A stretch of DNA of 64,000 nt from Prescottella agglutinans (GTDB lineage Bacteria; Actinomycetota; Actinomycetes; Mycobacteriales; Mycobacteriaceae), in NCBI RefSeq assembly GCF_004011865.1, contig NZ_RKLP01000003.1, positions 62,001 to 126,000 of the forward strand, given 5' to 3'. Under the pieces are notes generated by a model, which was not told the origin of the DNA, ran no database searches, and saw only the letters and a list, made by a program, of their open reading frames with translations. Position 1 is the first letter of the stretch. The number at the start of each line of letters is the position of its first letter. The position numbers and the translations under genes are program-made. Below, in pieces: positions 16,587 to 25,918 of the stretch.

Positions 16587-16808
16587 TCAGTCCAGTGCGT
16601 CGATACTGGACCGGTCGACGGAAGCGGGGTTCGTGGGAGTGTCGGCTCCGCCGCCCCGATCCTCGTCCGCGTCCAGAATTCCCGCCAAAGGTGCTGCAGG
16701 ACGGAACTGTTCGAGTCGAAACCGCTTCCGTGGCCGATCCCTGGGTAGGTAGTGGTACACGAACGCGGCCAGCGCGGACATGCAGGCGAGGGTGATCAAA
16801 GTACTCAT
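16587..16808 (-). CDS. Small single-pass membrane protein, 73 aa
   Basis: One N-terminal hydrophobic helix (residues 2-18, LITLACMSALAAFVYHYL) followed by a basic stretch (RDRPRKRFR) and an acidic tail, so N-out/C-in insertion is likely. It resembles no family I recognise. It is divergent from the MocR gene with a 63-bp gap, and the 11-base motif ATACTGGACCG occurs both at its 3' end and at the MocR start, so MocR may control both. The ribosome-binding site is weak; it could also be a false call. Confidence 0.5.
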   Translation of the reverse strand: MSTLITLACMSALAAFVYHYLPRDRPRKRFRLEQFRPAAPLAGILDADEDRGGGADTPTNPASVDRSSIDALD

Positions 16809-16859
16809 GACGGCCAGTCTGGCGAGCAAGTGGCCTTGAGATAAATGGCCAGATTCCGA

Positions 16860-16870
16860 ATACTGGACCG
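16860..16870. promoter_or_regulatory. Repeated 11-mer ATACTGGACCG at the MocR start
   Basis: The same 11 bases occur at 16603-16613. This copy ends one base before the chosen MocR start codon, and GGCCAG half-elements lie just upstream (16812, 16847). MocR proteins commonly bind paired repeats in the gap between their own gene and a divergent target; assignment here is inference. Confidence 0.3.
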
Positions 16871-16871
16871 C

Positions 16872-18344
16872 ATGATGATGCATGCTGTCGGAGCACGGGC
16901 GGTGTCGCGCGACCTCGGCGGGTGGCGAGACGACACCGGCCGCCGCCCCGCGTACCGGGCGCTGGCGGACGGAATCCGCCTGCTCGTCCACGACGGGCGG
17001 CTTCCGCTCGGGGCGGCGCTGCCCGGTGAGCGGGAACTCGCGGCCGAACTGAACGTCAGCCGGACCACCGTCACTACCGCGTACTCGGTGCTGCGGGAGG
17101 AGGGCTACCTGTCCAGCCGGCAGGGGTCGCGCAGCACGGTCACCGTTCCCGCGGCGTCGCGCGGGCGCGGACACGCCCCTGTTCCGCGCAGGGCATCCGC
17201 AGCCGGCGACGTCGTCGACCTGAGCTACGCCGCGATGGTCGCTCCGGTGGCCGAGGTACAGGATGCGTACGGTGCTGCGCTGCAGTCCCTTCCGCCGTTC
17301 CTCGACACCCACGGCATGGAACCGCACGGCATCGCGATGTTGCGGGAGGCGATCGCCGAGCGGTACCGGGCACGCGGGCTCGCGACGTCGGCGGCGCAGA
17401 TCATGGTGACGTCGGGTGCGCAGCACGCACTGCGCCTGCTGCTCGGGGTGCTCACCGCGCCCGGGGACCGGGTGCTCGTCGACCATCCCACCTACCCGAA
17501 CGCCCTCGAGGCGATCCGGCGCGTCGGCGGGCGCCCGGTACCGGTGCCGGTGCGTCCCGAGGGCGGCGCGTCCCGCGCCTGGGACCTGGGCGGAATCCGC
17601 AGTGCCGCACGGCAGACGGCAGCCCGGATGGCCTACCTGATTCCCGACTTCCACAACCCGACCGGGCTGTGTCTCGACGACGCCGGACGTGCCGAACTGG
17701 CTCGGATCGCACGCGACACCCGGATGACGCTCGTCGTCGACGAGACGATGGTCGACGTGTGGCTCGACGCGCCGCCGCCGGCCCCCGTCGCGATCCACAC
17801 CCGCGGCGGGGCGGATTCGGATGTCGTGACCATCGGGTCGGTGTCCAAGTCGCACTGGGGCGGCCTGCGGGTCGGCTGGATCCGGGCCGACACGGATCTG
17901 ATCACCCGGCTGGTGGGCTCCCGGTCCGCGCTCGATCTGGGAACACCCGTGATGGACCAGCTCGCGGCCGTGCACCTGCTCGGGGTCGGCGACGCCCCGG
18001 TCGAGGAACGACGCGAACTGCTGCGCGCCCAGCGGGCCGTGATGCTCGACGAGTTGTCCGCGCGGTTGCCGGACTGGGTGCCCACCGTCGGGACCGGCGG
18101 CATGTCGCTGTGGCTGAAGATGCCGGCACCGGTGTCGACGGCGCTGGCGGCGACCGCCCCCAGCCACGGCGTCGTGCTCGCGGCCGGTCCCCGGTTCGGG
18201 GTCGAGGGCGCGTTCGAGCGGTACGTGCGGCTGCCGTACGCGCGGCCCGCGGACGAGCTGCGGCGAGCGGTGGCCGGTGTCGCCGCGGCCTACGAGGCCC
18301 TCGGAGTCACCGTGGAGCCGGCCGAACCCGCCCTCGTGGTCTGA
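16872..18344 (+). CDS. MocR-family regulator (GntR HTH fused to type I aminotransferase fold)
   Basis: 490 residues from the first of three adjacent ATGs; an earlier ATG at 16845 would add nine residues but runs through the putative operator. A GntR winged helix spans about 25-90 (LPLGAALPGERELAAELNVSRTTVTTAY). A fold-type I aminotransferase domain fills ~125-485, with IPDFHNPTG, LVVDETMVDVW and SVSKSHWGGLRVGW, where the SKS lysine is the expected PLP Schiff-base residue. Members sense PLP or amino compounds (PdxR, GabR, YczR). The divergent small membrane-protein gene is the likely target; no pdx or gab genes are near. Confidence 0.87.
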   Translation: MMMHAVGARAVSRDLGGWRDDTGRRPAYRALADGIRLLVHDGRLPLGAALPGERELAAELNVSRTTVTTAYSVLREEGYLSSRQGSRSTVTVPAASRGRGHAPVPRRASAAGDVVDLSYAAMVAPVAEVQDAYGAALQSLPPFLDTHGMEPHGIAMLREAIAERYRARGLATSAAQIMVTSGAQHALRLLLGVLTAPGDRVLVDHPTYPNALEAIRRVGGRPVPVPVRPEGGASRAWDLGGIRSAARQTAARMAYLIPDFHNPTGLCLDDAGRAELARIARDTRMTLVVDETMVDVWLDAPPPAPVAIHTRGGADSDVVTIGSVSKSHWGGLRVGWIRADTDLITRLVGSRSALDLGTPVMDQLAAVHLLGVGDAPVEERRELLRAQRAVMLDELSARLPDWVPTVGTGGMSLWLKMPAPVSTALAATAPSHGVVLAAGPRFGVEGAFERYVRLPYARPADELRRAVAGVAAAYEALGVTVEPAEPALVV

Positions 18345-18349
18345 CACGG

Positions 18350-18385
18350 CGACGGGCCGGACACCGAGTGGTGTCCGGCCCGTCG
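18350..18385. terminator. 16-bp perfect hairpin between convergent mocR and racemase genes
   Basis: Arms 18350-18365 and 18370-18385 are exact complements around the tetraloop GAGT. It lies six bases after one stop codon and eleven before the other, suiting bidirectional termination. Confidence 0.82.
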
Positions 18386-18395
18386 TGGAAGATGC

Positions 18396-19496
18396 TCAGC
18401 GCCAGAGCGTGTCGACGTCCGTCGCGGTGTGCGCGGGCGGCTCGGGCGTCGCGGTGGGCGTGCGCGAGAAGCGCGGCGCCGGGGCGTGCTGCGGGACGCC
18501 TTCGAGCTCGATGATGCCGCCGCGGGCCGCGATGTGCGGGTCCTGCGGCGCCTCGGCGAAGGTCAGGACCGGCGTGGCGCACGCATCGGTGCCGTCGAAG
18601 ATCTTGGTCCACTCGTCCCGGGTCTTGCTCAGGAACCGGTCGGTGAGGATCTGGCGCAGCTCGGGCCAGCGGGCCGCGTCGTGCTGGCCGGGCAGCTCGG
18701 CGGGGTCGAGCTCGAGGCCCTTCAGCAGTTCGGCGTAGAACTGGGGCTCGATCGGGCCCACCGCCATGTACTTGCCGTCGGCGGTCTCGTACGTGTCGTA
18801 GTAGGGGGCGCCGCCGTCGAGCATGTTGACGCCGCGCTCGTCCGACCACATGCCGCTGCGGCGGAAGTTCCAGATGATGTGCGACAGCGCGAGCGTGCCG
18901 TCGATCATCGCGGCGTCGACCACCTGACCCCGGCCCGACGACTGCCGCTCGACGAGCGCCGCGAGCAGACCGAACAGCAGGAACATCGACCCGCCGCCGA
19001 AGTCGCCGACCATGTTCAGCGGGGGCACCGGGCGCTCGCCCTTGCGGCCGATCGCGTGCAGCACGCCCGTCAGTGAGATGTAGTTGATGTCGTGGCCGGC
19101 GGACTGCGCGAGCGGACCCTCCTGGCCCCACCCGGTCATGCGGCCGTACACCAGGCGCGGACAGCGCTCGAGGGTGACGTCGGGCCCCAGGCCCATGCGC
19201 TCCATGACGCCCGGGCGGAAGCCCTCGATGAGGATGTCGGCGCGGCCGAGCAGGTCGAGGATCTTCTCGACGTCGTCGGGGTTCTTCAGGTCGGCCTCGA
19301 CGATCCGGCGGTTGCGCGCGGTCTGGTCGCCGACCTTGCCCTCCGGCGGGATCTGCCCCGCCCGCTGGACCCGGACGACGTCCGCGCCCAGGTCGGCGAG
19401 CAGCGTCGCGGCGTGCGGGCCCGGCCCGATCCCGGCGAACTCGACGACACGGATGCCCGCGAGCGGACCCTTCCGTTCGGCACTTGCAGCAGTCAC
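18396..19496 (-). CDS. mcr: CaiB/BaiF family III CoA enzyme, alpha-methylacyl-CoA racemase type
   Basis: 366 residues from a GTG preceded by GGAGGAA. The order of motifs is that of [37 protein letters not shown] (first ~45, quoted in parts: [27 protein letters not shown]), [32 protein letters not shown] with the general-base histidine, and [13 protein letters not shown] with the catalytic aspartate. The family epimerises 2-methylacyl-CoA thioesters so that branched fatty acids or the sterol side chain can enter beta-oxidation, a common need in rhodococci and mycobacteria. A CoA-transferase role is the alternative, but the length and GDFGGGS motif favour the racemase. Confidence 0.85.
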   Translation of the reverse strand: MTAASAERKGPLAGIRVVEFAGIGPGPHAATLLADLGADVVRVQRAGQIPPEGKVGDQTARNRRIVEADLKNPDDVEKILDLLGRADILIEGFRPGVMERMGLGPDVTLERCPRLVYGRMTGWGQEGPLAQSAGHDINYISLTGVLHAIGRKGERPVPPLNMVGDFGGGSMFLLFGLLAALVERQSSGRGQVVDAAMIDGTLALSHIIWNFRRSGMWSDERGVNMLDGGAPYYDTYETADGKYMAVGPIEPQFYAELLKGLELDPAELPGQHDAARWPELRQILTDRFLSKTRDEWTKIFDGTDACATPVLTFAEAPQDPHIAARGGIIELEGVPQHAPAPRFSRTPTATPEPPAHTATDVDTLWR

Positions 19497-19622
19497 GTAT
19501 TCCTCCTGGATGGTCGAGCTCCGTTCCTGTGACGGTAACCCCTCCCGGAGTGTCCGTGTGGTCGGGGTCACGGCTGTACATCCACTTGTCTGCGGTGGTG
19601 ATCGAGGGGCACAGTGGACTGC

Positions 19623-20003
19623 ATGGCGTTCCCCGGAGAACTCGTCGCGTTCCTGGCCAGTACCGATCTGGACGTGTCGTCGATGTTCTACGTCGACACC
19701 CTCGGCCTGGCGGTCACCGAGCGGACCCCGTTCGCGCTCGTCGTCGACGGCGGGGGTGGTACCGAACTGCGGATCACGCTGGTCCAGTCGAAGGTCGACA
19801 CCGGCTACACGGTGCTGGGCTGGCGCACGAAGGACCTGTCGGCCACGGTCGACGACCTGCGCGGCAAGGGCGTCGAGTTCCTGCGCTACCAGGGCATGGA
19901 CCAGGACGAGTACGCCGCGTGGACGGCGCCCGACGGCACCCGCGTCGCGTGGTTCCACGACCCGCACGGCAACGTGCTGTCGCTGCACCAGCCGCCGAAC
20001 TGA
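19623..20003 (+). CDS. VOC-family (glyoxalase/dioxygenase superfamily) protein
   Basis: 126 residues with the paired beta-alpha-beta-beta-beta modules of the vicinal oxygen chelate fold: [20 protein letters not shown] at the N-terminus, and [24 protein letters not shown] at the C-terminus. A histidine in the second module (FHDPHGN) may bind metal, but the usual first-module His/Glu pair is not clear, so it may be a non-enzymatic binding member. An upstream GTG would add three residues. It is three bases upstream of the alpha/beta hydrolase gene, so the two are cotranscribed. Confidence 0.8.
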   Translation: MAFPGELVAFLASTDLDVSSMFYVDTLGLAVTERTPFALVVDGGGGTELRITLVQSKVDTGYTVLGWRTKDLSATVDDLRGKGVEFLRYQGMDQDEYAAWTAPDGTRVAWFHDPHGNVLSLHQPPN

Positions 20004-20006
20004 GCC

Positions 20007-20723
20007 ATGGGATTCGTCGAAACGGGCGGGGCGAGCCTGCACTACGAGGTGTCCGGCGAGGGCGAACCGCTGGTCCTGCTGCACGGAAACAGCGAGAACC
20101 TCGGCTACTTCGCCGCGCAGGCACCGGGATTCGCGCAGCGCTACCGGGTGATCGCGCTCGACACCCGCGCGCACGGCGAGTCGACGCGTGGCGACGGCCC
20201 GCTCGACTTCGACCGCTTCGCCGACGACGTGTGCGTCGTGCTCGACGCGCTCGGTGTCGGCAGCGCGCACGTCCTCGGGTACAGCGACGGCGGCAACACC
20301 GCGCTGACGCTGGCGTTGCGCCGACCGGATCGGGTGCGCTCGCTGATCGTCAACGGCGCCAACCTCGATCCGCACGGGCTGGGTTGGAAGTTCCGGGTAC
20401 CCGCGACCCTCGCCTGGCTGGTCGCGGGTCCGGTCGCCTGGCTGTCCCCGACGCTCGCGCGCAAGCGGGAACTGCTGGGGCTCATGGTCCTGCACCCACA
20501 CATCCCGGCCGACGGTCTGGCCGCGATCACGGTCCCGACACTCGTGGTCGTGGGGGAGCGCGACCCGATCCCGCGTCGGCACACCGAACTCATCGCCCAC
20601 TCGATCCCGGGCGCGGAACTCGCGATCGTTCCCGACGCGGGGCACGCGTGCGCCGAGGAGCGGCCCGCCGCCTTCAACGCTGTCGTGCTCGACTTCCTGG
20701 CCCGCGCCGAGGCGCCCCGCTAG
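20007..20723 (+). CDS. Alpha/beta hydrolase
   Basis: 238 residues. The fold is shown by the oxyanion segment [10 protein letters not shown] (~27-36), the nucleophile elbow GYSDGG (Ser ~93), an acid in GERDPI (~190) and the histidine in DAGHACAEE (~214). Length and lack of a lid suggest a small esterase or a cofactor-free hydrolase; the substrate is unknown. It follows the VOC gene directly, and its stop overlaps the stop of the convergent membrane-protein gene by three bases. Confidence 0.85.
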   Translation: MGFVETGGASLHYEVSGEGEPLVLLHGNSENLGYFAAQAPGFAQRYRVIALDTRAHGESTRGDGPLDFDRFADDVCVVLDALGVGSAHVLGYSDGGNTALTLALRRPDRVRSLIVNGANLDPHGLGWKFRVPATLAWLVAGPVAWLSPTLARKRELLGLMVLHPHIPADGLAAITVPTLVVVGERDPIPRRHTELIAHSIPGAELAIVPDAGHACAEERPAAFNAVVLDFLARAEAPR

Positions 20724-21145
20724 AACAGTTGCCCGGCGGCGAAACCCGCGAGCAGCACCGCGAACGCCCCGATCTCGCCGACGACGAGTGCGATCATCGA
20801 CACACGCAGTGCGGCGTCCGGACGCTCGAACTGGTTGGTGGTGTCGCGCCGGGCGCCGTGCACGATGTAGCTGCCGATGGCCGCCACGAAGAAGAACACC
20901 AGGATGCCCGCACACGTCGCGTTCACGGCCGTCGGCCAGTCGCTCAGCTCGACGAACACCGAAACGAGAAGCGTCGCAAACGAGTACATGAGCGCCGAGC
21001 GGTGCGCGATGTCCACGTAGGGGTGCGCCAGGTGATCCGGGGACGTGCGCATGCCGTGGTACTTCCACGCCCCCAGCACCAGGGCGAGCAGGAAGATCAG
21101 TCCGGCGGCGAACAGGGTCAGGCGAGTGTCGAGCCCCAGGGTCAT
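20720..21145 (-). CDS. Four-helix integral membrane protein, 141 aa
   Basis: Four hydrophobic segments are visible (about 10-28, 50-70, 78-98, 118-138), with short polar loops, and few charged residues inside them. Start at MTLGLDTRL; a longer start at 21184 is possible but would run into the purT start region. No family was recognised. It converges with and touches the hydrolase gene and is divergent from purT, 40 bp away. Function unknown. Confidence 0.65.
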   Translation of the reverse strand: MTLGLDTRLTLFAAGLIFLLALVLGAWKYHGMRTSPDHLAHPYVDIAHRSALMYSFATLLVSVFVELSDWPTAVNATCAGILVFFFVAAIGSYIVHGARRDTTNQFERPDAALRVSMIALVVGEIGAFAVLLAGFAAGQLF

Positions 21146-21185
21146 CGCGACAGTATGCCCATCGGCGACCGCATATAGTCCGACC

Positions 21186-22400
21186 ATGCGCCCCGAGACT
21201 TCCGCAGACGTCCCTGCCCGGATCGGCACCCCCCTGAGCCCGAGCGCCACCCGCGTGATGCTGCTGGGCTCCGGCGAACTGGGCAAGGAGGTGATCATCG
21301 CGCTGCAGCGCCTCGGCGTCGAGGTGGTCGCGGTCGATCGCTACGCCGACGCCCCCGGGCACCAGGTGGCGCACCGCGCGCACACCATCGACATGGGCGA
21401 CCGCGAGCAGTTGCTGCGCCTGATCGAGGACGAGCGGCCACACTTCGTCGTCCCCGAGATCGAGGCGATCGCCACCGAGGCGCTGGCCGAGGTCGAGGAG
21501 CGCGGGCTCGCCGTCGTCATCCCCACCGCGCGCGCGACGCAGCTGACGATGAACCGCGAGGGCATCCGCCGTCTCGCGGCGGAGGAGTTGGGCCTGCCGA
21601 CGTCGCCGTACGCGTTCGCCGATTCCCTCGACGAGGTGCGCGCCGCCGCCGAGCGGATCGGGTTCCCGTGCGTGATCAAGCCGGTGATGTCGTCGTCCGG
21701 CAAGGGGCAGTCCGTGGCCCGCAGCGCCGACGACCTCGACAAGTCTTGGGACTACGCACTTTCCGGTGGCCGGGTGAACAAGGGTCGCGTGATCGTCGAG
21801 GGCTTCGTCGACTTCGACTACGAGATCACCCAGCTCACCGTCCGCGCCGTCGACGGCACCCATTTCTGCGAGCCGATCGGGCACCTGCAGGACTCCGGCG
21901 ACTACATCGAGTCGTGGCAGCCGCAGGCCATGAGCCCGGCCGCGCTGGCCGCGGCGCGCGAGGTCGCCGAGAAGGTCACCACCGCGCTCGGCGGCCGTGG
22001 CATCTTCGGCGTCGAACTGTTCGTCAAGGGCGACGACGTCTACTTCTCCGAGGTCAGCCCGCGCCCGCACGACACCGGCCTGGTGACGCTGCGCTCGCAG
22101 CGGTTCTCGGAGTTCGAACTCCACGCCCGCGCGATCCTCGGCCTGCCCGTCGACACCACGCTCGCCGCACCCGGCGCGTCCGCCGTGATCTACGGCGGCG
22201 TCGAGTCTGTCGGGGTCGCGTTCGAGGGTGTCGCCGACGCCCTGTCGGTGCCGGAGACCGATCTGCGCCTGTTCGGCAAGCCCGAGGCGTTCACCCGTCG
22301 TCGCATGGGTGTCGCGGTGTCCACCGGGCCGGACGTCGAGACGGCCCGCGCACGGGCCCGCGAGGCGGCCTCGCGGGTGCGCGTCGTCGTCCCGGAGTGA
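21186..22400 (+). CDS. purT: Formate-dependent phosphoribosylglycinamide formyltransferase 2
   Basis: 404 residues of the ATP-grasp superfamily. Visible are the N-terminal [13 protein letters not shown] (~24-36), ATP-grasp segments ([35 protein letters not shown]) and the metal/phosphate end [25 protein letters not shown]. The enzyme makes formyl-GAR from GAR, formate and ATP (EC 6.3.1.21) in purine synthesis without folate. It lies near rhodanese and metZ as in M. tuberculosis Rv0389-0391, though here six kilobases of other genes intervene. The next gene begins two bases after its stop. Confidence 0.94.
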   Translation: MRPETSADVPARIGTPLSPSATRVMLLGSGELGKEVIIALQRLGVEVVAVDRYADAPGHQVAHRAHTIDMGDREQLLRLIEDERPHFVVPEIEAIATEALAEVEERGLAVVIPTARATQLTMNREGIRRLAAEELGLPTSPYAFADSLDEVRAAAERIGFPCVIKPVMSSSGKGQSVARSADDLDKSWDYALSGGRVNKGRVIVEGFVDFDYEITQLTVRAVDGTHFCEPIGHLQDSGDYIESWQPQAMSPAALAAAREVAEKVTTALGGRGIFGVELFVKGDDVYFSEVSPRPHDTGLVTLRSQRFSEFELHARAILGLPVDTTLAAPGASAVIYGGVESVGVAFEGVADALSVPETDLRLFGKPEAFTRRRMGVAVSTGPDVETARARAREAASRVRVVVPE

Positions 22401-22401
22401 C

Positions 22402-22884
22402 GTGAGCGCCGGCGTCGAGGTTCTGCTCGGCCTGGTGATGCTGGTCGGGTTGGTCGGCATCGTGGTGCCGATCCTGCCCGGCACGCTGCTGATCCTCGGC
22501 GCCCTGCTGGTGTGGGCGATCCTCGACGCCACGGCCGCCGGATGGGCCGCCTTCGCGGTGGCCGCGCTGCTGCTCGTCGCGTCGGGCGTCGTCAAGTACG
22601 CGTGGCCGGGCCGGCGGATGCGCGACGCCGGTGTCCCGAACCGATCGGTGGTTTTCGGCGGCCTGGTGGGGATCGTCGGGTTCTTCATCGTCCCGGTCGT
22701 CGGACTGCTGCTCGGGTTCCTGCTCGGCACCTACGTCGCCGAGGCCGCCCGGCACCGCACCCACCGCGACGCGTGGGCCTCGACCGTGCACGCCACCAAG
22801 GCCGTCGGGCTGTCCATCCTCGTCGAACTGTTCGGGGCCCTGCTCGCCGTCGGGCTGTGGCTGGCCGCGGTGCTGGCGCTCTGA
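22402..22884 (+). CDS. DUF456-type membrane protein
   Basis: 160 residues with GTG start. About four membrane helices are present, with the glycine/proline-rich first hairpin ([22 protein letters not shown]) and a second [20 protein letters not shown] repeating the same pattern, typical of DUF456. A basic loop (RHRTHRDA) separates the last two helices. Cotranscribed with purT (one-base gap after its stop). Function of the family is not known. Confidence 0.8.
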   Translation: MSAGVEVLLGLVMLVGLVGIVVPILPGTLLILGALLVWAILDATAAGWAAFAVAALLLVASGVVKYAWPGRRMRDAGVPNRSVVFGGLVGIVGFFIVPVVGLLLGFLLGTYVAEAARHRTHRDAWASTVHATKAVGLSILVELFGALLAVGLWLAAVLAL

Positions 22885-22888
22885 CGAG

Positions 22889-23644
22889 TCAGGCCGGGCA
22901 GCGGTACCACTCGCGCGCGTTGCCGCCGAGGACCGCCTCGAGGTCGTCGCCGACGGCGTCGGCGATGATCTCGACGTCGGCGGCCTCGAACGCGCGGCGG
23001 GCCCGGGTGCCGGGCAGATCGGTGCCGAACATGAGCGCCTTCGGGTTGACGGCGTGGATCTGCCGGAGGGCGCTGCCGACGTCGGCGATGGACGTGCGCC
23101 CGAAGCCGGTGGCCTTCACCTTGGCGCCGCGGTCGACGAGGTTCAGCAGGTAGCGCAGCCCGCGCGTCGACATCCCGAGATGGTCGATGCTGACGGCCGG
23201 CAGTTTCGCGAACACCGGTTCGAGCGACAGCAGCAGCGTCGCGTCCACGTAGAACTCGGCGTGCCAGCCCACGAGTTCGTGGGCGCGGAGCGCCTGCGTC
23301 GTCAGGATCCGCACGTCCGTGGCGCTGCGGCGCAGATTGAACCGCACCCCGCGCACCCCGGCCCGGTCGAGTTCGAGGATGTCCTCGTCGGTGGCGTCGG
23401 GATCGAGGTGGGTGACGCCGACCCAGCCCTCGCCGAGTTCGCGCAGCGCGGCCAGCAGTTGCGGTCGGCCGAGGGTGCCCTGGTACGACGCGGTCACCAC
23501 GGCCCCGCCGTCCACCCCGAACCCCGCCATGCGGTCACGGTAATCGGCGATCGTGAACGGATCGGGCAGGTAGCCGTTGTTCTCCACCAGGGGGAACCGC
23601 GGGTCGATGATGTGCACGTGCGCGTCAAACACGTGTCTCATCAT
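22889..23644 (-). CDS. Amidohydrolase-fold metal-dependent hydrolase
   Basis: 251 residues. FDAHVHIID near the N-terminus gives the metal-binding HxH; later family marks are HLDPD, the central VDATLLLSLEP...SIDHLGM (metal His) and FGTDLPG (metal Asp) on the last strand, so the active site seems complete. This is the amidohydrolase_2 type (2-pyrone-4,6-dicarboxylate or aminocarboxymuconate-semialdehyde relatives). The start is placed at the adjacent ATG pair; a ten-residue extension would sit in the hairpin at 23657-23705. Converges with the DUF456 gene, four bases apart. The substrate is unknown. Confidence 0.82.
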   Translation of the reverse strand: MMRHVFDAHVHIIDPRFPLVENNGYLPDPFTIADYRDRMAGFGVDGGAVVTASYQGTLGRPQLLAALRELGEGWVGVTHLDPDATDEDILELDRAGVRGVRFNLRRSATDVRILTTQALRAHELVGWHAEFYVDATLLLSLEPVFAKLPAVSIDHLGMSTRGLRYLLNLVDRGAKVKATGFGRTSIADVGSALRQIHAVNPKALMFGTDLPGTRARRAFEAADVEIIADAVGDDLEAVLGGNAREWYRCPA

Positions 23645-23656
23645 GCCCCGCGAAAA

Positions 23657-23705
23657 GCCGACGGGTCCCGTCATACGCTGTCAGCGTACGACGGGACCCG
23701 TCGGC
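23657..23705. terminator. Long compound hairpin after fprA
   Basis: Outer arms 23657-23672 and 23690-23705 pair over 16 bp; after one mismatch the inner TACGCT/AGCGTA arms add six more pairs. It lies between the fprA stop and the next gene on the same strand, so it should end fprA transcription. Confidence 0.8.
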
Positions 23706-23720
23706 TGTGAGCCCGAAGAA

Positions 23721-25085
23721 TCAGGCCTTGTGCGGCTCGCTGGCGCGCAGCATGTCCTCGCGCTCGACGACCTTGATGCGCTCGCGGCCCTCGGGCTCGC
23801 CGAGCGAACGCTCGTGCGCGTCGAGGCGGTACCAGCCCTGCCACGTGGTGTAGGGGATGCCCTTGTTCTCGAGGAACTCGATGACCGCGTCCTCGCCCGG
23901 CTCGGCCGCGCCCGCGAAGTCGGGGGCGTCCTCGAGCAGGCAGGCGATGGTCTCGTTGGCGTCGCCCTTGGTGTGGCCGATCAGGCCGACCGGGCCGCGC
24001 TTGATCCAGCCGGTGACGTACGTGCCGTCGATGTGCTTGCCGTCCTCGCCGATGACGCGCCCCGCCTCGTTGGGGACGGTGCCGGCCTGGTCGTCGAACG
24101 GGATCGACGGGATGTTCTGCGACAGGTAGCCGACGGCGCGGTAGACGGCCTGGACGTCCCAGTCGTTGAACTTGCCGGTGCCGCGGACGTTGCCGGTGCC
24201 GTCCAGTTCGGTGCGCTCGGTGCGCAGGCCGACGACCTTGCCGTCCTCGCCGAGCACCTCGTGCGGGGACTCGAAGAAGTGCAGGAACAGCTTGTGGGGG
24301 CGGTCGCCCTGGTCGCGGATCGCCCAGTCCTGCAGCGTGTTGGCGACCATGTCGACCTGCTTGGAGCTGCGGCGCGCGACCTCGGAGCCCTCGTCGTAGT
24401 CGATGTCCTCGGGGTCGACGATGACCTCGATGGTCGGGGAGTGGTCCAGCTCGCGCAGCTCGAGCGGCGTGAACTTGGCCTGGGCGGGACCGCGGCGGCC
24501 GAACACGTGGACCTCGACTGCCTTGTTGTTCTTCAGGCCCTCGTACACGTTCGCGGGGATCTCGGTGGGCAGCAGTTCGTCGCCGGTCTTGGCGAGCACG
24601 CGGGCGATGTCGAGCGCGACGTTGCCGACGCCCAGCACGGCCACCTTCTCCGCCTCGAGCGGCCACGTGCGCGGCACGTCCGGGTGGCCGTCGTACCAGG
24701 AGACGAAGTCCGCGGCACCGTAGGAGCCGTCCAGGTCGATGCCCGGGATGCTCAGCGCGCGGTCCGCGTTGGCGCCGGTCGAGAAGATGACCGCGTCGTA
24801 GAAGCGGCGCAGGTCCTCGAGGGTGATGTCGGTGCCGTAGTCGATGTTGCCGAGCAGGCGGACGGCGTCCTTGTCGAGGACCTTGTGCAGCGCGGTGATG
24901 ATGCCCTTGATTCGCGGGTGGTCCGGTGCGACGCCGTATCGGATGAGGCCGAACGGGGCCGGCATCCGCTCGAACAGGTCGATGCTCACCTCGGTGTCGG
25001 ACTTCATGAGCGCATCGGCGGCGTAGATGCCGGCCGGGCCGGCGCCGACGATGGCCACGCGCAGTGGACGAGTCTGGTCAGTCAT
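23721..25085 (-). CDS. fprA: NADPH-ferredoxin reductase, adrenodoxin reductase type
   Basis: 454 residues. FAD site VAIVGAGPAGIYAADAL (10-26), then FERMPAPFGLIRYGVAPDHP, the NADP site VAVLGVGNVALDIARVL (~150) with FGRRGPAQ, and the C-terminal GWIKRGPVGLIGHTKGDA typical of mycobacterial FprA/adrenodoxin reductase. It passes electrons from NADPH to a ferredoxin, which serves cytochrome P450s or iron-sulfur reactions. No ferredoxin gene is adjacent. The start ATG is followed by MTDQ and the gene is monocistronic, ended by a strong hairpin. Confidence 0.93.
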   Translation of the reverse strand: MTDQTRPLRVAIVGAGPAGIYAADALMKSDTEVSIDLFERMPAPFGLIRYGVAPDHPRIKGIITALHKVLDKDAVRLLGNIDYGTDITLEDLRRFYDAVIFSTGANADRALSIPGIDLDGSYGAADFVSWYDGHPDVPRTWPLEAEKVAVLGVGNVALDIARVLAKTGDELLPTEIPANVYEGLKNNKAVEVHVFGRRGPAQAKFTPLELRELDHSPTIEVIVDPEDIDYDEGSEVARRSSKQVDMVANTLQDWAIRDQGDRPHKLFLHFFESPHEVLGEDGKVVGLRTERTELDGTGNVRGTGKFNDWDVQAVYRAVGYLSQNIPSIPFDDQAGTVPNEAGRVIGEDGKHIDGTYVTGWIKRGPVGLIGHTKGDANETIACLLEDAPDFAGAAEPGEDAVIEFLENKGIPYTTWQGWYRLDAHERSLGEPEGRERIKVVEREDMLRASEPHKA

Positions 25086-25397
25086 CTGAGGCGAACTACC
25101 TTTTCGATTGGACGGACGGGCATGTGTTCGGGTGACAGCGTACGTGCGGCTCCGGGTCGAAGTGAGCCCTACCTAACACCGAGTCGTCGCCCGGCTGTCG
25201 CGGGTGGCGGATTCCCTGGCGGGAACCGTCCCCCGCCTTCATGCTAGAACCCGCGACGCGGCGGCACCCCATGGTCGAGGTGTGAGCTGCCTCCGGGTAC
25301 CACGCTCCCGTTTGGGGGGTCACAAACGATGTTTGTGCCTTCGACTGTTCGGGACCCGCGCGAGGGTGACCCGGGCGTACAGGAGAAAATCGCAGGT
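25086..25397. other. Divergent intergenic region, fprA / membrane protein
   Basis: A 312-bp region that must hold promoters for fprA (leftward) and the anchored protein (rightward). No gene is supported. It contains the inverted repeat at 25321-25337 and a weak iron-box-like half-site near 25160-25178. Confidence 0.5.
25321..25337. promoter_or_regulatory. Inverted repeat CACAAAC-N3-GTTTGTG
   Basis: CACAAACGATGTTTGTG has perfect 7-bp arms and a 3-bp spacer, standing out as A/T-rich in a GC-rich region. It lies 60 bp upstream of the membrane-anchored protein. Candidate operator; regulator unknown. Confidence 0.4.
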
Positions 25398-25820
25398 ATG
25401 ACCGACCAGCACGAACCCGCCGAGGACCCCTCCCGCGCGACGATGAAGCCGTTTCTCCTCGCCGTGTCAATAGTCGCGATCGTGATGATCGGAATTATCG
25501 TCTCGGCGCTGATCTCGCCGGCCGACGAGAACCGGACCGAGGCCGACCGGCTGAACGCGTCGGCCACCGACTTCGTCCGCGCGGCCAACAACGACGACCC
25601 CGAGGGCGTCGACCGGATGGTGTGCGACGCCTTCGTCGACGAGCGCTCGCCGCTCGCCGGCCGTGAGGGCGAGGTGACGGTCGAGGAGGTGTCGAACGCT
25701 CGGGTCAACGGTAGCGACGCCACTGCGGATGTGCGCATCAACGCCAACGACGGCAAGGGTGCGACGTCGTCGTCGTGGCAGTTCGTCCAGGGCGACGGTC
25801 GCTGGCTCGTCTGCAACTGA
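25398..25820 (+). CDS. Membrane-anchored protein with small extracytoplasmic domain
   Basis: 140 residues: a short cytoplasmic N-terminus, one membrane helix at ~18-38 (FLLAVSIVAIVMIGIIVSAL) and a ~100-residue outer domain. The outer domain (TEADRLNASATDFVRAANND, VTVEEVSNARVNGSDATADVRI, WQFVQGDGRWLVCN) resembles the NTF2-like DUF4878/Rv0361-type anchored proteins of mycobacteria, with a cysteine near 74 and one at the penultimate residue that may pair. Start MTDQHEP; an upstream ATG at 25329 lacks a ribosome-binding site. Function unknown. Confidence 0.72.
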   Translation: MTDQHEPAEDPSRATMKPFLLAVSIVAIVMIGIIVSALISPADENRTEADRLNASATDFVRAANNDDPEGVDRMVCDAFVDERSPLAGREGEVTVEEVSNARVNGSDATADVRINANDGKGATSSSWQFVQGDGRWLVCN

Positions 25821-25918
25821 CGCCAACCGACGCCACTGACGCGCCCGGCTCGAGCGGTTCTCGCGTTTCGGGCCATCCACGTGCTACGTCCCTCCGGCCT
25901 CTGTGGAAAGCTGGGGCG

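Noticed and set aside
18396-22730. A 1444-codon open frame running leftward through mcr, the hydrolase and purT
   Set aside because: Only the last 366 codons are a real protein; the rest is antisense to well-supported genes and is a high-GC artefact.
23645-23674. Longer N-terminus (MTGPVGFSRG) for the amidohydrolase
   Set aside because: These codons lie in the arm of the fprA terminator hairpin, and the adjacent ATG pair fits the family start.
25160-25178. Possible IdeR iron box upstream of fprA
   Set aside because: Only the TTAGGT half and part of the centre match the 19-bp consensus (13 of 19); too weak to call.
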